From contig JACKHE010000003.1 of the NCBI GenBank assembly GCA_020639135.1, positions 248,001 through 312,000 of the forward strand: a DNA stretch of 64,000 nucleotides, in the 5' to 3' direction. Below are positions 54,142 to 63,110 of the stretch, piece after piece; the first letter of the stretch is position 1; the number at the start of each line of letters is the position of its first letter. This DNA comes from Phycisphaeraceae bacterium (GTDB lineage Bacteria; Planctomycetota; Phycisphaerae; Phycisphaerales; UBA1924). Position numbers and translations under genes: made by a program. The notes under the pieces were generated by a model that was not told where the DNA came from, did no database searches, and saw only the letters and a list, made by a program, of their open reading frames with translations.

Positions 54142-55071
54142 GTGCACGTCACCCGCCGCCAGTTCACCAGAACCTCCGCCGCCGCCCTGGCCTCGGCCGC
54201 GTTCGCCGGCCCCCTGACCCGGCGGGTCCTCGCGCAGGTCGCCTCGCCCGTCAACTGGCGGCGCATCAGCGACCGCGCCCGCGCCATCGAGGGCATGGGC
54301 GGCAACGCGCTGATCTTCGCCCAGGGCGACGACACCCTGCTCATCGACACCAAGATCGCCGTCGGGGGCCAGCTCACCCGGGACTACATCCAGACCGGGG
54401 GCTACATGGTCACGCAGGTCATCAACACCCACCACCACGCCGACCACACCGGCGGCAACGCCTGGTGGAAGCCCGACACCCCGATCCTCGCGCACGAGCT
54501 CGCCGTCCCGCGCATCCGCGCCCAGCGCGATCGATACGACGACTCCCTCAAACGCCGCGACCCCAACGACTCCGCCCCCCCGATCGAACTGTTCGTCCCC
54601 TCCGACACCACCAACGGAGAGACCGAGCTGACCATCGGCGACGAGAAGGTCATCCTCCACCACTTCGGCCCGGGCCACACCGACAACGACATCGTCGTCC
54701 TCATCCCCGGCGAGAATCTCCTCCACACCGGCGACCTCTGCTTCAACAAGATGCACCCCTTCATCGACCTCGACGGCGGCGCCACCACCAAGGGGTGGCT
54801 CGCGGCCGTCGAGCAGTGCCTGAAACTCTGCGACGAGCGCACCATCGTCGTCCCGGGTCACGGCCCCGTCACCAACTTCCGCGGCCTCGAGCTCCAGCGC
54901 GACTACTTCAACGCCCTGCGCGAGACCGTCGCCAGGGCCGTCAAGGAAGGCAGGAGCCGCGAGGAGACGTACAAGCTCCCCATCCCCGGCTTCGAGGACT
55001 ACGACTCTCCCAGGGGACAGGCCATGGCGCTCAGCGCCGCCTATATCGAACTCACCGGGAAGTCCGACTGA
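54142..55071 (+). CDS. Exported metallo-beta-lactamase-fold hydrolase
   Basis: A GTG at 54142 with GAGGAG 9 bases before gives 309 residues. The N-terminus (TRRQFTRTSAAALASAAFAG) is a twin-arginine-like signal. Metal motifs are H97-x-H99-x-D101-H102 (INTHHHADHTGG), a His in GPGHTDND, an Asp in LLHTGDLCF and a His in VVPGHGPV. It therefore keeps the dinuclear site of the MBL hydrolase family. Overall organisation resembles quinoprotein-relay-associated or arylsulfatase-like exported MBL proteins; the substrate is unknown. It converges on the Rieske-TPP gene with 13 bp between stops. Confidence 0.9.
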   Translation: MHVTRRQFTRTSAAALASAAFAGPLTRRVLAQVASPVNWRRISDRARAIEGMGGNALIFAQGDDTLLIDTKIAVGGQLTRDYIQTGGYMVTQVINTHHHADHTGGNAWWKPDTPILAHELAVPRIRAQRDRYDDSLKRRDPNDSAPPIELFVPSDTTNGETELTIGDEKVILHHFGPGHTDNDIVVLIPGENLLHTGDLCFNKMHPFIDLDGGATTKGWLAAVEQCLKLCDERTIVVPGHGPVTNFRGLELQRDYFNALRETVARAVKEGRSREETYKLPIPGFEDYDSPRGQAMALSAAYIELTGKSD

Positions 55072-55084
55072 CCGGACATCCGGG

Positions 55085-57091
55085 CTAGATCAGCTCCGCG
55101 TCCGTCATCACCTCCACCGTCGCCGGCCCGTCGAACGCCAGCGCCTCGGCGATCGCCGCGTCCAGTTCCTCGGCCCGATCGACGCGGATCCCCAGCCCGC
55201 CGCAGCTCGTGACGTAACCAGCGATGTCGGGGTTGGTCAGCGCCGTCTGCCAGACTTCCCAGCTCCCGGCGCGCTGCTCCTTGCTGATCTTGCCGAGCTC
55301 GTTGTTGTTCAGCAGCACGTGCGTGATGTTCATGCCGGAGCGGACCGCGGTGTTCACCTCCCACGCATACTGCCCGAACCCGCCGTCGCCGGTGACGCAC
55401 ACGACCGGCCGCCCCCGGAACCGCTCGCCCCGGACCCCCTTGACGCGCGTCGCCGCCCAGGCGCCCATCGCCGCGGGGTACCCGAACCCGATCGAGCCCA
55501 GGTAGCCGCTCATGAGCACCGACTGCCTCCCCGACGCCTCGAAGTAACGCCCGAAGCTGTACGTGTTGTTGCCCACATCCACCGCGATGATCGCGTCATC
55601 CGGGACCGCCCGGTTCATCGCCTCGAAGACCGCGATCGAGCTCACCCCATTGCCCCGGTCGTCGCCCAGCCTGCTCGCTTTCTCCAGGCGCCACAGCGTC
55701 CACCGCTCCGCGATCTCGTCCGTGTGATCGACGCTCGAATGCGAGCCGCGGAGCGCCTCCAGCAGCAGATGCGCCGTGCGACCGATCTCGCCCCAGACAG
55801 GCGCATCGATCGCGTGGAACCGCCCCAGTTGCATCCGGTCGAAATCGACCTGCACCGTCGGCTTCTTGGGCGTGATCCCCGTGTGGTTGCTGAACGAAGC
55901 GCCGAACACCAGCAGCGCGTCCGACTCGTTCATGAACCACGACGCGATCGGCGTCCCCGACCGGCCCAGCACGCCGCAGCCCAGCGTGTGGCGAGGATGA
56001 TCCGCGATCAAACCCTTTGCCTTGAACGTCGTCAGCGCCGGGCAGCGCAGCTCCGCCGCCAGCGCCAGCACGGCCTCCATCTCGAACCGCGCGCCGTGGC
56101 CGACGATGATCACCGGACGCTTCGCGCCGCGCAGGATCGAGAGCGCCGCGTCGAGCGATTCCCGCGAGGGCTCGATCAAAGGCGATGCGACCCGACCCGC
56201 CGGCGACCCCGCCTCCGCGCCGTCCTTCGCCGCGATCATCTGCACGTCATCCGGGAAGATCAGGTGCGCCACATCACGGTTGACGATCGCGTTCTTGATC
56301 GCCAGCCCCATCAGCTCCGCGTGCTTCGAGCCCGGCAGGCACAAGTGACTGAACGACGCCACGGCGCCGAACGCCTCCTTCAGGGGCAGCTCCTGGAACG
56401 CCCCCGGCCCGAACACCTGCTGGTTCACCTGCCCCGTCAGCGCCAGCACCGGCGCGCGGTCCACCTTCGCGTCCCACAACCCCGTGAGCAGGTTCGTCGC
56501 GCCGGGGCCGGCGATTGTCAGGCACGCCGCGGGCTCGCCCGTCAGCTTGCCAAAGGCGCTCGCCGCGAACGCCGCCGCCCCCTCGTGCCGGACGCCGATG
56601 TACTCCAGCTCCCCCGCGTCGCAGCGCCGCTTGATCGCGTCCGCCAGCCCCAGGTTGGAATGACCGACCATCCCGAAGACGTGCGTGATGCCCCAGCTGA
56701 CCATCGTCCGCGCCATCACGTCCGTCACCGTCTCCTCGAGCGGCGCACTCACTTCCAGCGCGACGTACACGCCGTCCTTGCTCACTTCGACCGGGTAGGT
56801 CGCGACGCCGTCGTCGTAGCCGCCCGGCGGCTTGCCGGTCAGCGGGTCGAAGTCCCATCCGTGCCAGGGGCAGCGCAGGCACCCGTTCTCGATGCTCCCC
56901 TCGCCCAGCGGCCCGCCCTGGTGGGGGCACGCGTTGTCCAGCGCGCCGAACTCACCCCGGAAGTGCGTCAGGCAGACCTGCGTCACCTTCCCCTCGTGGT
57001 CGAGGAAGACCGTTTTCACCCGCCCCTCGGGCAGCTCGTCGATCGACGCCGCCCTGTGCCAGACCAGATCCTTCCCCGGCTCGCCGCTCAT
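55085..57091 (-). CDS. Rieske domain fused to a thiamine-pyrophosphate enzyme
   Basis: A 668-residue protein; the ATG at 57089-57091 overlaps the preceding gene (ATGA). Residues ~1-115 are a Rieske [2Fe-2S] domain with CPH (55-57) and CPWH (74-77). From ~118 the complete TPP-enzyme fold follows: Pyr domain with VRHEGAAAFAASAFGKLTG (Glu170 at the catalytic position), a middle domain (~320-450) and PP domain with CVTGDGGFGQYAWEVNTAV and LLNNNELGKI. The TPP part is most like the pyruvate-oxidase/acetolactate-synthase family, which decarboxylate 2-oxo acids. A covalent Rieske head suggests electrons pass to or from the TPP centre; this is inferred. The partner gene 57088-58761 has its own Rieske domain. 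Confidence 0.88.
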   Translation of the reverse strand: MSGEPGKDLVWHRAASIDELPEGRVKTVFLDHEGKVTQVCLTHFRGEFGALDNACPHQGGPLGEGSIENGCLRCPWHGWDFDPLTGKPPGGYDDGVATYPVEVSKDGVYVALEVSAPLEETVTDVMARTMVSWGITHVFGMVGHSNLGLADAIKRRCDAGELEYIGVRHEGAAAFAASAFGKLTGEPAACLTIAGPGATNLLTGLWDAKVDRAPVLALTGQVNQQVFGPGAFQELPLKEAFGAVASFSHLCLPGSKHAELMGLAIKNAIVNRDVAHLIFPDDVQMIAAKDGAEAGSPAGRVASPLIEPSRESLDAALSILRGAKRPVIIVGHGARFEMEAVLALAAELRCPALTTFKAKGLIADHPRHTLGCGVLGRSGTPIASWFMNESDALLVFGASFSNHTGITPKKPTVQVDFDRMQLGRFHAIDAPVWGEIGRTAHLLLEALRGSHSSVDHTDEIAERWTLWRLEKASRLGDDRGNGVSSIAVFEAMNRAVPDDAIIAVDVGNNTYSFGRYFEASGRQSVLMSGYLGSIGFGYPAAMGAWAATRVKGVRGERFRGRPVVCVTGDGGFGQYAWEVNTAVRSGMNITHVLLNNNELGKISKEQRAGSWEVWQTALTNPDIAGYVTSCGGLGIRVDRAEELDAAIAEALAFDGPATVEVMTDAELI

Positions 57092-58761
57092 CGCGATCCT
57101 CCCATCACGTCCGGCAGAGAAACCCCGCCGAACCGCACGCCGGTCAGCCACGCCATCTCCGGCTTGAATGTTGTCAGGTCGTCGATGCTCAGATCCGAAA
57201 GCGCCGAACGACCGCACGCGCGGGCGAGCAGCGCCATGAGATCCGTCGAGGCCCGGAAGAAGTTGTGCAGCCGCTTTGCCGACTCCTCGACGATCTGCCT
57301 GGCGCGCAGGTCCTGTCGCTGTGTCGCGATGCCGACCGGGCAGTTGTTCGACCCGCACGCGCGCATCCCGAGACAGCCGATCGCCTGCATCGCCGAGTTG
57401 GCGACCGCCACCGCATCGGCGCCGAGCATCATCGCCTTGGCGAAGTCCGCCGGGATCCGCAGACCGCCGGTGATCACCAGCGTCACCGGTGCGGCGCTGC
57501 CGCGTCCAAGCCCCAGCGCGTCGAGATGACGCCGGGCGCGCGCCAGCGCCGGGATCGTCGGGACGGAGATGTGATCGCGGAAGATCGTCGGCGCGCTGCC
57601 CGTCCCGCCGCCCCGACCGTCGAGGATGACGTACTCCGCCGAAGCCTCGAGCGCAAAGTCGATGTCCTCCTCGATGTGCTGCGCCGAGAGCTTAAATCCA
57701 ACGGGGATCCCACCGGTGATCGTGCGCACCTCGTCGGAGACGCCGCGGAAATCCGACGCCGTTCTCAGATCCGGGAACGCCGCGGGGCTGATCGCCGCCT
57801 GCCCGACCCGCAGCCCGCGCACCTGCGCGATGCGCTCCGAGACCTTCACGCCCGGCAGGTGCCCCCCGGTCCCGGTCTTGGCGCCCTGACCTCCCTTGAA
57901 ATGGAACGCCTGACACCGCGCGACCTTGTCCATCGAGAAACCGAACTTCGCGCTCGCCAGCTCATAGAAGTACCGGCTGTTCGCCGCCTGCTCCTCGGGC
58001 AGCATCCCGCCCTCGCCCGAGCAGATCCCCGTCCCCGCCAGCTCCGCGCCCATCGACAGCGCCACCTTCGCCTCCGCCGAGAGCGCCCCGAAACTCATGT
58101 CGCTCACCAGCAGCGGGATCTCCAGCCGCAATGGCTTCTGCGCGCGCGGGCCGATCACCACCGACGTGTCCACCGGCTCGTCATCGAGCAGCGGACGCCG
58201 CGCGAACTGACCCGTCACCACCTGTAGGTCGTCCCACGACGGCAGCTTCCCCCGCTCGACGCCCATCGAGTCGCTCGGGCCGTGCCTGCCGAACTTCGAC
58301 AGCCCGTCCCTCGCCAGCGCCTGGATCAGCTTGACGTGCGGCTCCTCCTCGGCGCCGTGGATATCCTGGTACGTCCCAAGATATTCCTCTCGCCGGTACG
58401 GCTGCGGGTTCTCGTGCTCCCACGACCCGATCTCGTCCTCATCGACGACCACGCTCCGCACGCCATCGACTTCCTCGATCCACGATCGGAACCGGTGGAG
58501 TTTCTCGGCGTTGTTGTATTCGCTGATCCCGGTGTCGTACCGGTAGTCCCAGCCGTGGACGCCGCAGATGAGGTTGGGGCCGTCGATGTGCCCGTCCGCC
58601 AGCAACGCCCCCCGGTGGTGACACCGCCCGAAGAGCACGCTCACCTGATCGTGGCCTTCGCGCTCGTAGCGAACGATGACGAGATCGACTCCCGCGACAA
58701 GCGCGTACCGTGGCTGGAGCGGCGCGATGTCCTCAAACACCGCGATGGGGATCTTGCGCAT
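57088..58761 (-). CDS. Rieske domain fused to a glutamate-synthase FMN domain
   Basis: A 557-residue protein with GGAG before the ATG at 58759-58761. Residues ~1-115 hold a Rieske-type site, CHH (47-49) and CGVH (66-69), followed by a linker (~120-190) and the GltB/GltS FMN-binding barrel: PLLVSDMSFGALSAEAKVAL, FHFKGGQGAKTGTGGHLPG, EYVILDGRGGGTGSAP, LVITGGLRIPADFAKAM. Three cysteines of a [3Fe-4S] site are present (C463, C469, C474 in GCLGMRACGSNNCPVGIATQ). The N-terminal glutaminase domain of glutamate synthase is missing. It is the first of two coupled genes; the second is a Rieske-TPP fusion. A glutamate-forming or FMN electron-transfer role is inferred. Confidence 0.88.
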   Translation of the reverse strand: MRKIPIAVFEDIAPLQPRYALVAGVDLVIVRYEREGHDQVSVLFGRCHHRGALLADGHIDGPNLICGVHGWDYRYDTGISEYNNAEKLHRFRSWIEEVDGVRSVVVDEDEIGSWEHENPQPYRREEYLGTYQDIHGAEEEPHVKLIQALARDGLSKFGRHGPSDSMGVERGKLPSWDDLQVVTGQFARRPLLDDEPVDTSVVIGPRAQKPLRLEIPLLVSDMSFGALSAEAKVALSMGAELAGTGICSGEGGMLPEEQAANSRYFYELASAKFGFSMDKVARCQAFHFKGGQGAKTGTGGHLPGVKVSERIAQVRGLRVGQAAISPAAFPDLRTASDFRGVSDEVRTITGGIPVGFKLSAQHIEEDIDFALEASAEYVILDGRGGGTGSAPTIFRDHISVPTIPALARARRHLDALGLGRGSAAPVTLVITGGLRIPADFAKAMMLGADAVAVANSAMQAIGCLGMRACGSNNCPVGIATQRQDLRARQIVEESAKRLHNFFRASTDLMALLARACGRSALSDLSIDDLTTFKPEMAWLTGVRFGGVSLPDVMGGSR

Positions 58762-58856
58762 GCCGGGCTGCTCCGGAAGATGACGACGTGTGACAGGGGG
58801 GACAGGCCCCACGGTACCTGTTCGTTGATCCGTGAGAAAGCACGGTTCTGTCCGGA

Positions 58857-60281
58857 TTATTCCAGGCTCGTCGTCAGTTCCACCGGCGCGGATCCCGCGC
58901 TGTTGGTCGGGCCCTGAATATGCAGCCGCTTCGTCCGGTGCGCCGACCAGTCCCGCACCAGCAGGTCGGGGCTCTCGGGCCCGTCGTGGATGCGCAGCAG
59001 GTCGTACGTGTTGTCCCGCTGCGCCGGGACGAACCCCGCCTCGCGGATCAGCCGGCACAGCACCTGCTCGTCCAGGCAGTACGTCGTCCCGGCGGCGCTG
59101 ACGACGTTCTCCTCCATCATCACGCTGCCCATGTCGTTGGCGCCGAACCGCAGGCCCACCTGCCCGATCGCAGGACCCATCGTCACCCAGCTCGCGCCGA
59201 TCGAATAGATGTTGTCCAGGTGGATCCGGCTCAGCGCCTGCGTGCGCAGGTACTCCGTCGCGCCGGCCATCCTGGCGCGTCGGCCGAAGAGCGCCTCCGC
59301 CCTCGCGTCGCCCTCGCCGTCCAGCCGCGCCACGACATCGCCCGGGAACGCGCGCTCCAGCTCCGCCGGGTCGTCGCCCCACTCGGGCAGCCGCCCCAGC
59401 GGCGTGTTCTCACGCTGGAAGGGCCACGAGATGAACGCCTTGTAATGCCCCGCGCCGCTGACGCCCGGCTCGCCGGCGCCCGGCAGCTCCGTCAGCGCCT
59501 TGTCCTGCCAACTCCGGACCAGCTCCAGGTGGTGCACCCGGTCGGCCAGCCCCTCGATGTGCCCGAACATCATCGTCGCGCTCGTGAACATCCCCAGCTG
59601 GTGCGCGACGAACATCGTCGTCAGCCACGCCTCGGCGTCGCACTTGCCAAGCCCGATCTTCCGACGCACCGGCGCCGCGAAGATCTCACCCCCGCCCCCC
59701 GGGATCGAGTCCAGCCCCGCCTCGCGCAGCCGCACCATCACCCACTTGAGCTTCGACTCCAGCGAATCGCCCGGCGGGTCGAAGTACTCGACGAACTCGA
59801 TGAACTCCGGCGGCGAGAACGCGTGGATGTGCACCTGCGGGAACTTCGACTTGAGCCGCCGCAGCAGCTCCTCGTACCACGAGATCGGAAGCGCCGGGTT
59901 CATCCCGCCCTGCATGAGGATCTGCGTCCCGCCGATCGCCACGAGCTCCGCGACCTTGTCCTCGATCGCGCTATGCTCGAGCGTGTACGCGTCCGCCTCG
60001 TCCCCGTCGCGCCGGAACGCGCAGAACGTGCACCGCGCCGTGCACACGTTCGTGTAGTTGATGTTCCGGTCCTTGACGTACGTCCGGATCGACGGCCCGT
60101 GGATCCGCCGGCAAACCCCGTCCGCCACCCGAGCCAGCGTGTGCAGCGGCGCCTCGGTGTAGAGCCGGAACGACTGTTCGGGAGTCAGCCGGACCGCCCC
60201 CGCAACCACCGCCTCCAGGAACCCCGCATCCAGCGGCTCCGCGTCGGGCTTCGTCGGGATGGGACGGTGAATCGTGTGCAT
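58857..60281 (-). CDS. mqnC: Cyclic dehypoxanthine futalosine synthase MqnC
   Basis: The ATG at 60279-60281 gives 474 residues; the ribosome site is weak and a longer open frame exists. Radical-SAM cysteines are C80-x3-C84-x2-C87 (CTARCTFC). MqnC-specific phrases follow: YTLEHSAIEDKVAELVAIGGTQILMQGG, HAFSPPEFIEF, DSIPGGGGEIFA, ISWPFQRENT, ALSRIHLDNIYSIGASWVT and MGSVMMEENVVSAAG. It cyclises dehypoxanthine futalosine in menaquinone synthesis. It is ~100 residues longer than most MqnC, mainly through a segment around 320-355 (ELERAFPGDVVARLDGEGDARAEALF). mqnB is 20 kb away in the window. Confidence 0.92.
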   Translation of the reverse strand: MHTIHRPIPTKPDAEPLDAGFLEAVVAGAVRLTPEQSFRLYTEAPLHTLARVADGVCRRIHGPSIRTYVKDRNINYTNVCTARCTFCAFRRDGDEADAYTLEHSAIEDKVAELVAIGGTQILMQGGMNPALPISWYEELLRRLKSKFPQVHIHAFSPPEFIEFVEYFDPPGDSLESKLKWVMVRLREAGLDSIPGGGGEIFAAPVRRKIGLGKCDAEAWLTTMFVAHQLGMFTSATMMFGHIEGLADRVHHLELVRSWQDKALTELPGAGEPGVSGAGHYKAFISWPFQRENTPLGRLPEWGDDPAELERAFPGDVVARLDGEGDARAEALFGRRARMAGATEYLRTQALSRIHLDNIYSIGASWVTMGPAIGQVGLRFGANDMGSVMMEENVVSAAGTTYCLDEQVLCRLIREAGFVPAQRDNTYDLLRIHDGPESPDLLVRDWSAHRTKRLHIQGPTNSAGSAPVELTTSLE

Positions 60282-60457
60282 GGCGCCCCGCAGGGTCGGC
60301 ATCCTAGCCGGAGCAGGTCCCATTGTCGGTTCCAACAGTTCCAGGATTGTCCCCCAAGATCCCCCCAAGAACCCTCCCCGGACCTTCAGCGCCCGGCCCG
60401 AGAATCCGATCACCCCTGCGGACCCTTCTCGCGCCGTTTTCCCAGGGAGCTGTCACG

Positions 60458-61342
60458 ATGCCCAGGCAACACCGACCCCACGTCTGCTCCGCGCTCCAGA
60501 ACCTCCGCGCCGCCGTCAATGTGACCACGCTCGTCCTCGGCCTGTGCATCGGCGTCCACCTGCTCATCTGGGCCTTCGTCCACTTCACCGACGTCCGCTG
60601 GACCGAGGCCGAGGGCGCCGCCGCCAAGCAGCAGTACGCCGTCGTCGAGGGCGAGGCGCCGTCCCAGACCACAATCGCCACGCCCCGCCCGGCGCCAACC
60701 GAGGCCGGCGTGGACCCCAACCTTGTCCCCAGCTCCGCCGACCGCTCGATGTCCCTCGTGGTCACCCTCGTGGACGCCATCGGCGTCATCGCGAGCATCC
60801 TGCTCGTGGGCCTGACCCGGCAGAGCGTCGCCATCGCCGCCGGCGCCAGCGTCCCCGGCGTCCACAAGCTCGTCTCCGCCTCGAGCTGGACCCTCGTCAT
60901 CGCGCTCACGGCCGTCCCCCTCGCCGGATTGATCAACGGCTTCCCGCTTCCCGGGGTCTTCAGCGGATACGCCGCCATGACCGGCGCCCACGCCGCCGTC
61001 ACCGGTGGATCCCTCGGAACCGCTGCCTATTTCGCGATGGCCCTGGGCCTGCCCCTCGCCTGCGCCGGCGCCTTGGCGCTCGTCTTCATGCGGTTCCTTC
61101 ACGGCGTCGAGGAAGGCGTGATCGCGACAAGCGTCAGCGATCTCGATGACAAGCTCGCCAGGGAGATCTCGGGCATCAAGGTCGGCTCCAACGCCGCCCC
61201 GCGCGCCGTTGGCGCCCTCAACGCCGCCATCGGCGGTGGCGGGGGAGCCAGGATGGATCCGATGGAGGACGCCCTCGGTCCCGAGCGGGGCCGCCGGATG
61301 AAGGAAGCCTCCGCCGGCGAACCCCTGGGTCGCCCCATCTGA
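60458..61342 (+). CDS. Four-helix membrane protein, unknown
   Basis: The ATG at 60458 has CAGGGAG upstream and gives 294 residues. Hydrophobic segments are near 22-43, 105-130, 142-165 and 195-222; a loop of ~55 residues follows the first segment. A cytoplasmic-looking C-terminal tail (~225-294) holds a Gly run and ends LGRPI. No family is recognised. It starts 177 bp from divergent mqnC and precedes a DinB-like gene by 97 bp, which is its only context. Confidence 0.6.
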   Translation: MPRQHRPHVCSALQNLRAAVNVTTLVLGLCIGVHLLIWAFVHFTDVRWTEAEGAAAKQQYAVVEGEAPSQTTIATPRPAPTEAGVDPNLVPSSADRSMSLVVTLVDAIGVIASILLVGLTRQSVAIAAGASVPGVHKLVSASSWTLVIALTAVPLAGLINGFPLPGVFSGYAAMTGAHAAVTGGSLGTAAYFAMALGLPLACAGALALVFMRFLHGVEEGVIATSVSDLDDKLAREISGIKVGSNAAPRAVGALNAAIGGGGGARMDPMEDALGPERGRRMKEASAGEPLGRPI

Positions 61343-61352
61343 TCGGATCGGC

Positions 61353-61358
61353 TATACT
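61353..61358 (+). promoter_or_regulatory. Possible -10 box upstream of the DinB-like gene
   Basis: TATACT within GGCTATACTCTCGG is a near-perfect -10 hexamer in otherwise GC-rich DNA, 80 bases before the DinB-like start. No clear -35 is seen 16-18 bases upstream. Confidence 0.4.
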
Positions 61359-61438
61359 CTCGGAGTTAGGTGTTTATCCGGTATCGCCGCGCGCTCGGAG
61401 CCGCCCGGCGCCGCCGGACCTTTCCCGGAGCAAGAGCG

Positions 61439-61933
61439 ATGAACGGAGTGGACTGCATCCGAATGAACCTCGAGATGGGCTCGATGACAATCGGGTTGAT
61501 CGATGACATGAAGGACGACTGCCTGCGCATGCCCACCGCCAAAGGCGGCAACCACCCGCTCTGGGTGCTCGGCCACCTGACGTACTCGGAGGCGTCGATG
61601 GTCAGCGACATGATGCTCGGCGAGGGCAACCCGCTCGAGGCGTGGAAGCCCATCTTCGGGGACGGCTCGGAGCCCGTGAGCGACGCCTCCAAGTACCCGC
61701 CCTTCGACGAGGTGCGCGCCAAGTACGACCAGGTCCGCGCCGCCACGATGAAGCGCCTTGAGAAGATGACCGACGCCGATCTCGACAAGCCTTCCGCCAA
61801 CTGCCCCGACGAGTGGAAGCAGTACTTCGGCACCTGCGGGCAGATCCTCAGCATCCTCGGTGTCCACACCTTCATGCATCACGGCCAGGTCGCCGACGCC
61901 CGCCGCAGCGCGGGGCGTGCGCCCAACATGTGA
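61439..61933 (+). CDS. DinB/YfiT-family protein
   Basis: The ATG at 61439 has CGGAG upstream and gives 164 residues. The fold is a four-helix bundle with the DinB metal histidines: NHPLWVLGHLTYSEA (His and His near 40-46) and TFMHHGQVADARR near 141-155. The family includes thiol-dependent S-transferases and stress-induced proteins; substrate is unknown. It is normal length and stands alone between a membrane protein and a convergent recombinase. Confidence 0.85.
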   Translation: MNGVDCIRMNLEMGSMTIGLIDDMKDDCLRMPTAKGGNHPLWVLGHLTYSEASMVSDMMLGEGNPLEAWKPIFGDGSEPVSDASKYPPFDEVRAKYDQVRAATMKRLEKMTDADLDKPSANCPDEWKQYFGTCGQILSILGVHTFMHHGQVADARRSAGRAPNM

Positions 61934-61948
61934 TCGAGACGGTTTGAA

Positions 61949-62917
61949 TCAGCCGCGCGGGTGGAACCGCTCGTGCACCTGCTTGAGGCGCGAGCGGTCC
62001 ACGTGCGTGTAGATCTGCGTCGTGGTCACGTCGGCGTGGCCCAGCAGCTCCTGCACGATGCGCAGGTCCGCGCCCCCGATGAGCATGTGCGTCGCGAACG
62101 AGTGCCGCAGCGTGTGGGGGTGGACATCCTGCAATCCCGCTGTTTTCGCGTGTTTTTTGACGATCTGCCACACCGCCACGCGCTCCAGGGGCCGCCCCGT
62201 CCTCGACAGGAACAACCGGCTCTCGTCGCGCCCTCCGGTGCGCAGCAGCCGGGGCCGGCAGCGCTCGGCGTATTCCTTCACGGCCGCCATCGCCGGCGCG
62301 CCCACCGGGACCAGACGCTGCTTGTCGCCCTTGCCGGTGACGAGGACGACGCCGAGCGTCTCGTGGAAGTCCTCGACCCGGATGCCCGCCGCCTCGCTGG
62401 CGCGCAGGCCGCTCGCGTACAGCAGCTCCAGCAGCGCCCGGTCGCGCAGCCAAAGCGGGATCAGCCGCTCGTCCGCATCGTCGGCGGGGGGGGCGGGCGC
62501 CTCGATGAGCTCCCGGATCTTCGCCGGCGACAGCACGCCCGGCAGCTTCCGCCACCTTGTCGGCTGATCGAGCCAGTCCGCCGGGTTTGTCTCGACCCTG
62601 CCGTTGGCGCTGAGCCAGCGGAAGAGCGTCTTGATCGTCGCCAGGTGCCGGGCGACCGACGCCGGCGACATCTGCCGCTCCCGGCGCAGGTTGGCGATGT
62701 GCTGCGCGAGCGATCGCGGTGAGATGGACCCGATCGTGCGCGCGCCCTGGTCCACCAGGTCCTCGAAGAGGTCCCGCAGGTCCCCCGCGTACGCCGCGAT
62801 GGTGTTCGGCGAGAGCCCGCACTCGACGCGGATGAAGGCGAGGAACGACGAGGCGGCCGAGACGAACTCGGGCGGCATCTGCTCGGGGTCGGTGATCGTG
62901 GAAACGGCTCGTGTCAT
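61949..62917 (-). CDS. xerD: Xer-type tyrosine recombinase
   Basis: The start is the ATG at 62915-62917 (longer in-frame extension upstream is not coding-like). The product has 322 residues, close to the ~300 of XerC/XerD. The N-terminal SAM-like core-binding domain (~20-115) precedes the catalytic domain with Arg172 (YASGLRASEAAGI), Lys196 (TGKGDKQR), His268 and Arg271 (HTLRHSFATHM), His294 (LLGHADVTTTQ) and Tyr303 (IYTHVD). All six catalytic residues are present. Housekeeping dimer resolution is the likely role rather than phage integration, since no phage genes are near. XerC versus XerD is not decided; the symbol is tentative. Confidence 0.9.
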   Translation of the reverse strand: MTRAVSTITDPEQMPPEFVSAASSFLAFIRVECGLSPNTIAAYAGDLRDLFEDLVDQGARTIGSISPRSLAQHIANLRRERQMSPASVARHLATIKTLFRWLSANGRVETNPADWLDQPTRWRKLPGVLSPAKIRELIEAPAPPADDADERLIPLWLRDRALLELLYASGLRASEAAGIRVEDFHETLGVVLVTGKGDKQRLVPVGAPAMAAVKEYAERCRPRLLRTGGRDESRLFLSRTGRPLERVAVWQIVKKHAKTAGLQDVHPHTLRHSFATHMLIGGADLRIVQELLGHADVTTTQIYTHVDRSRLKQVHERFHPRG

Positions 62918-63110
62918 GGTCGGTGTCCGGGTCGTCCCGGGCCCCCCATGATCGGCTCGCCCCCCCGGATCGGTGGCAGGATTCACACCTTCCCGCGCAG
63001 CGTGCGTGTCGCAGCGCAACCGGTGCGCCACCCCCGCGCTCCCGGCGCCGTCCCACGCCGTCGCAGCCCCGATCCCGCTCTGGCACGCCCCTTGAGTGTC
63101 ATCCCCGACG

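Noticed and set aside
55085..57358. Longer start for the Rieske-TPP protein (757 codons)
   Set aside because: The extra N-terminus overlaps the end of the FMN-domain gene out of frame; the ATGA overlap at 57091 gives a complete Rieske domain.
61949..62917. Tyrosine recombinase as sign of a phage or integrative element
   Set aside because: It has XerC/D length and all catalytic residues in a core neighbourhood; no attachment site duplication, phage gene or tRNA lies next to it.
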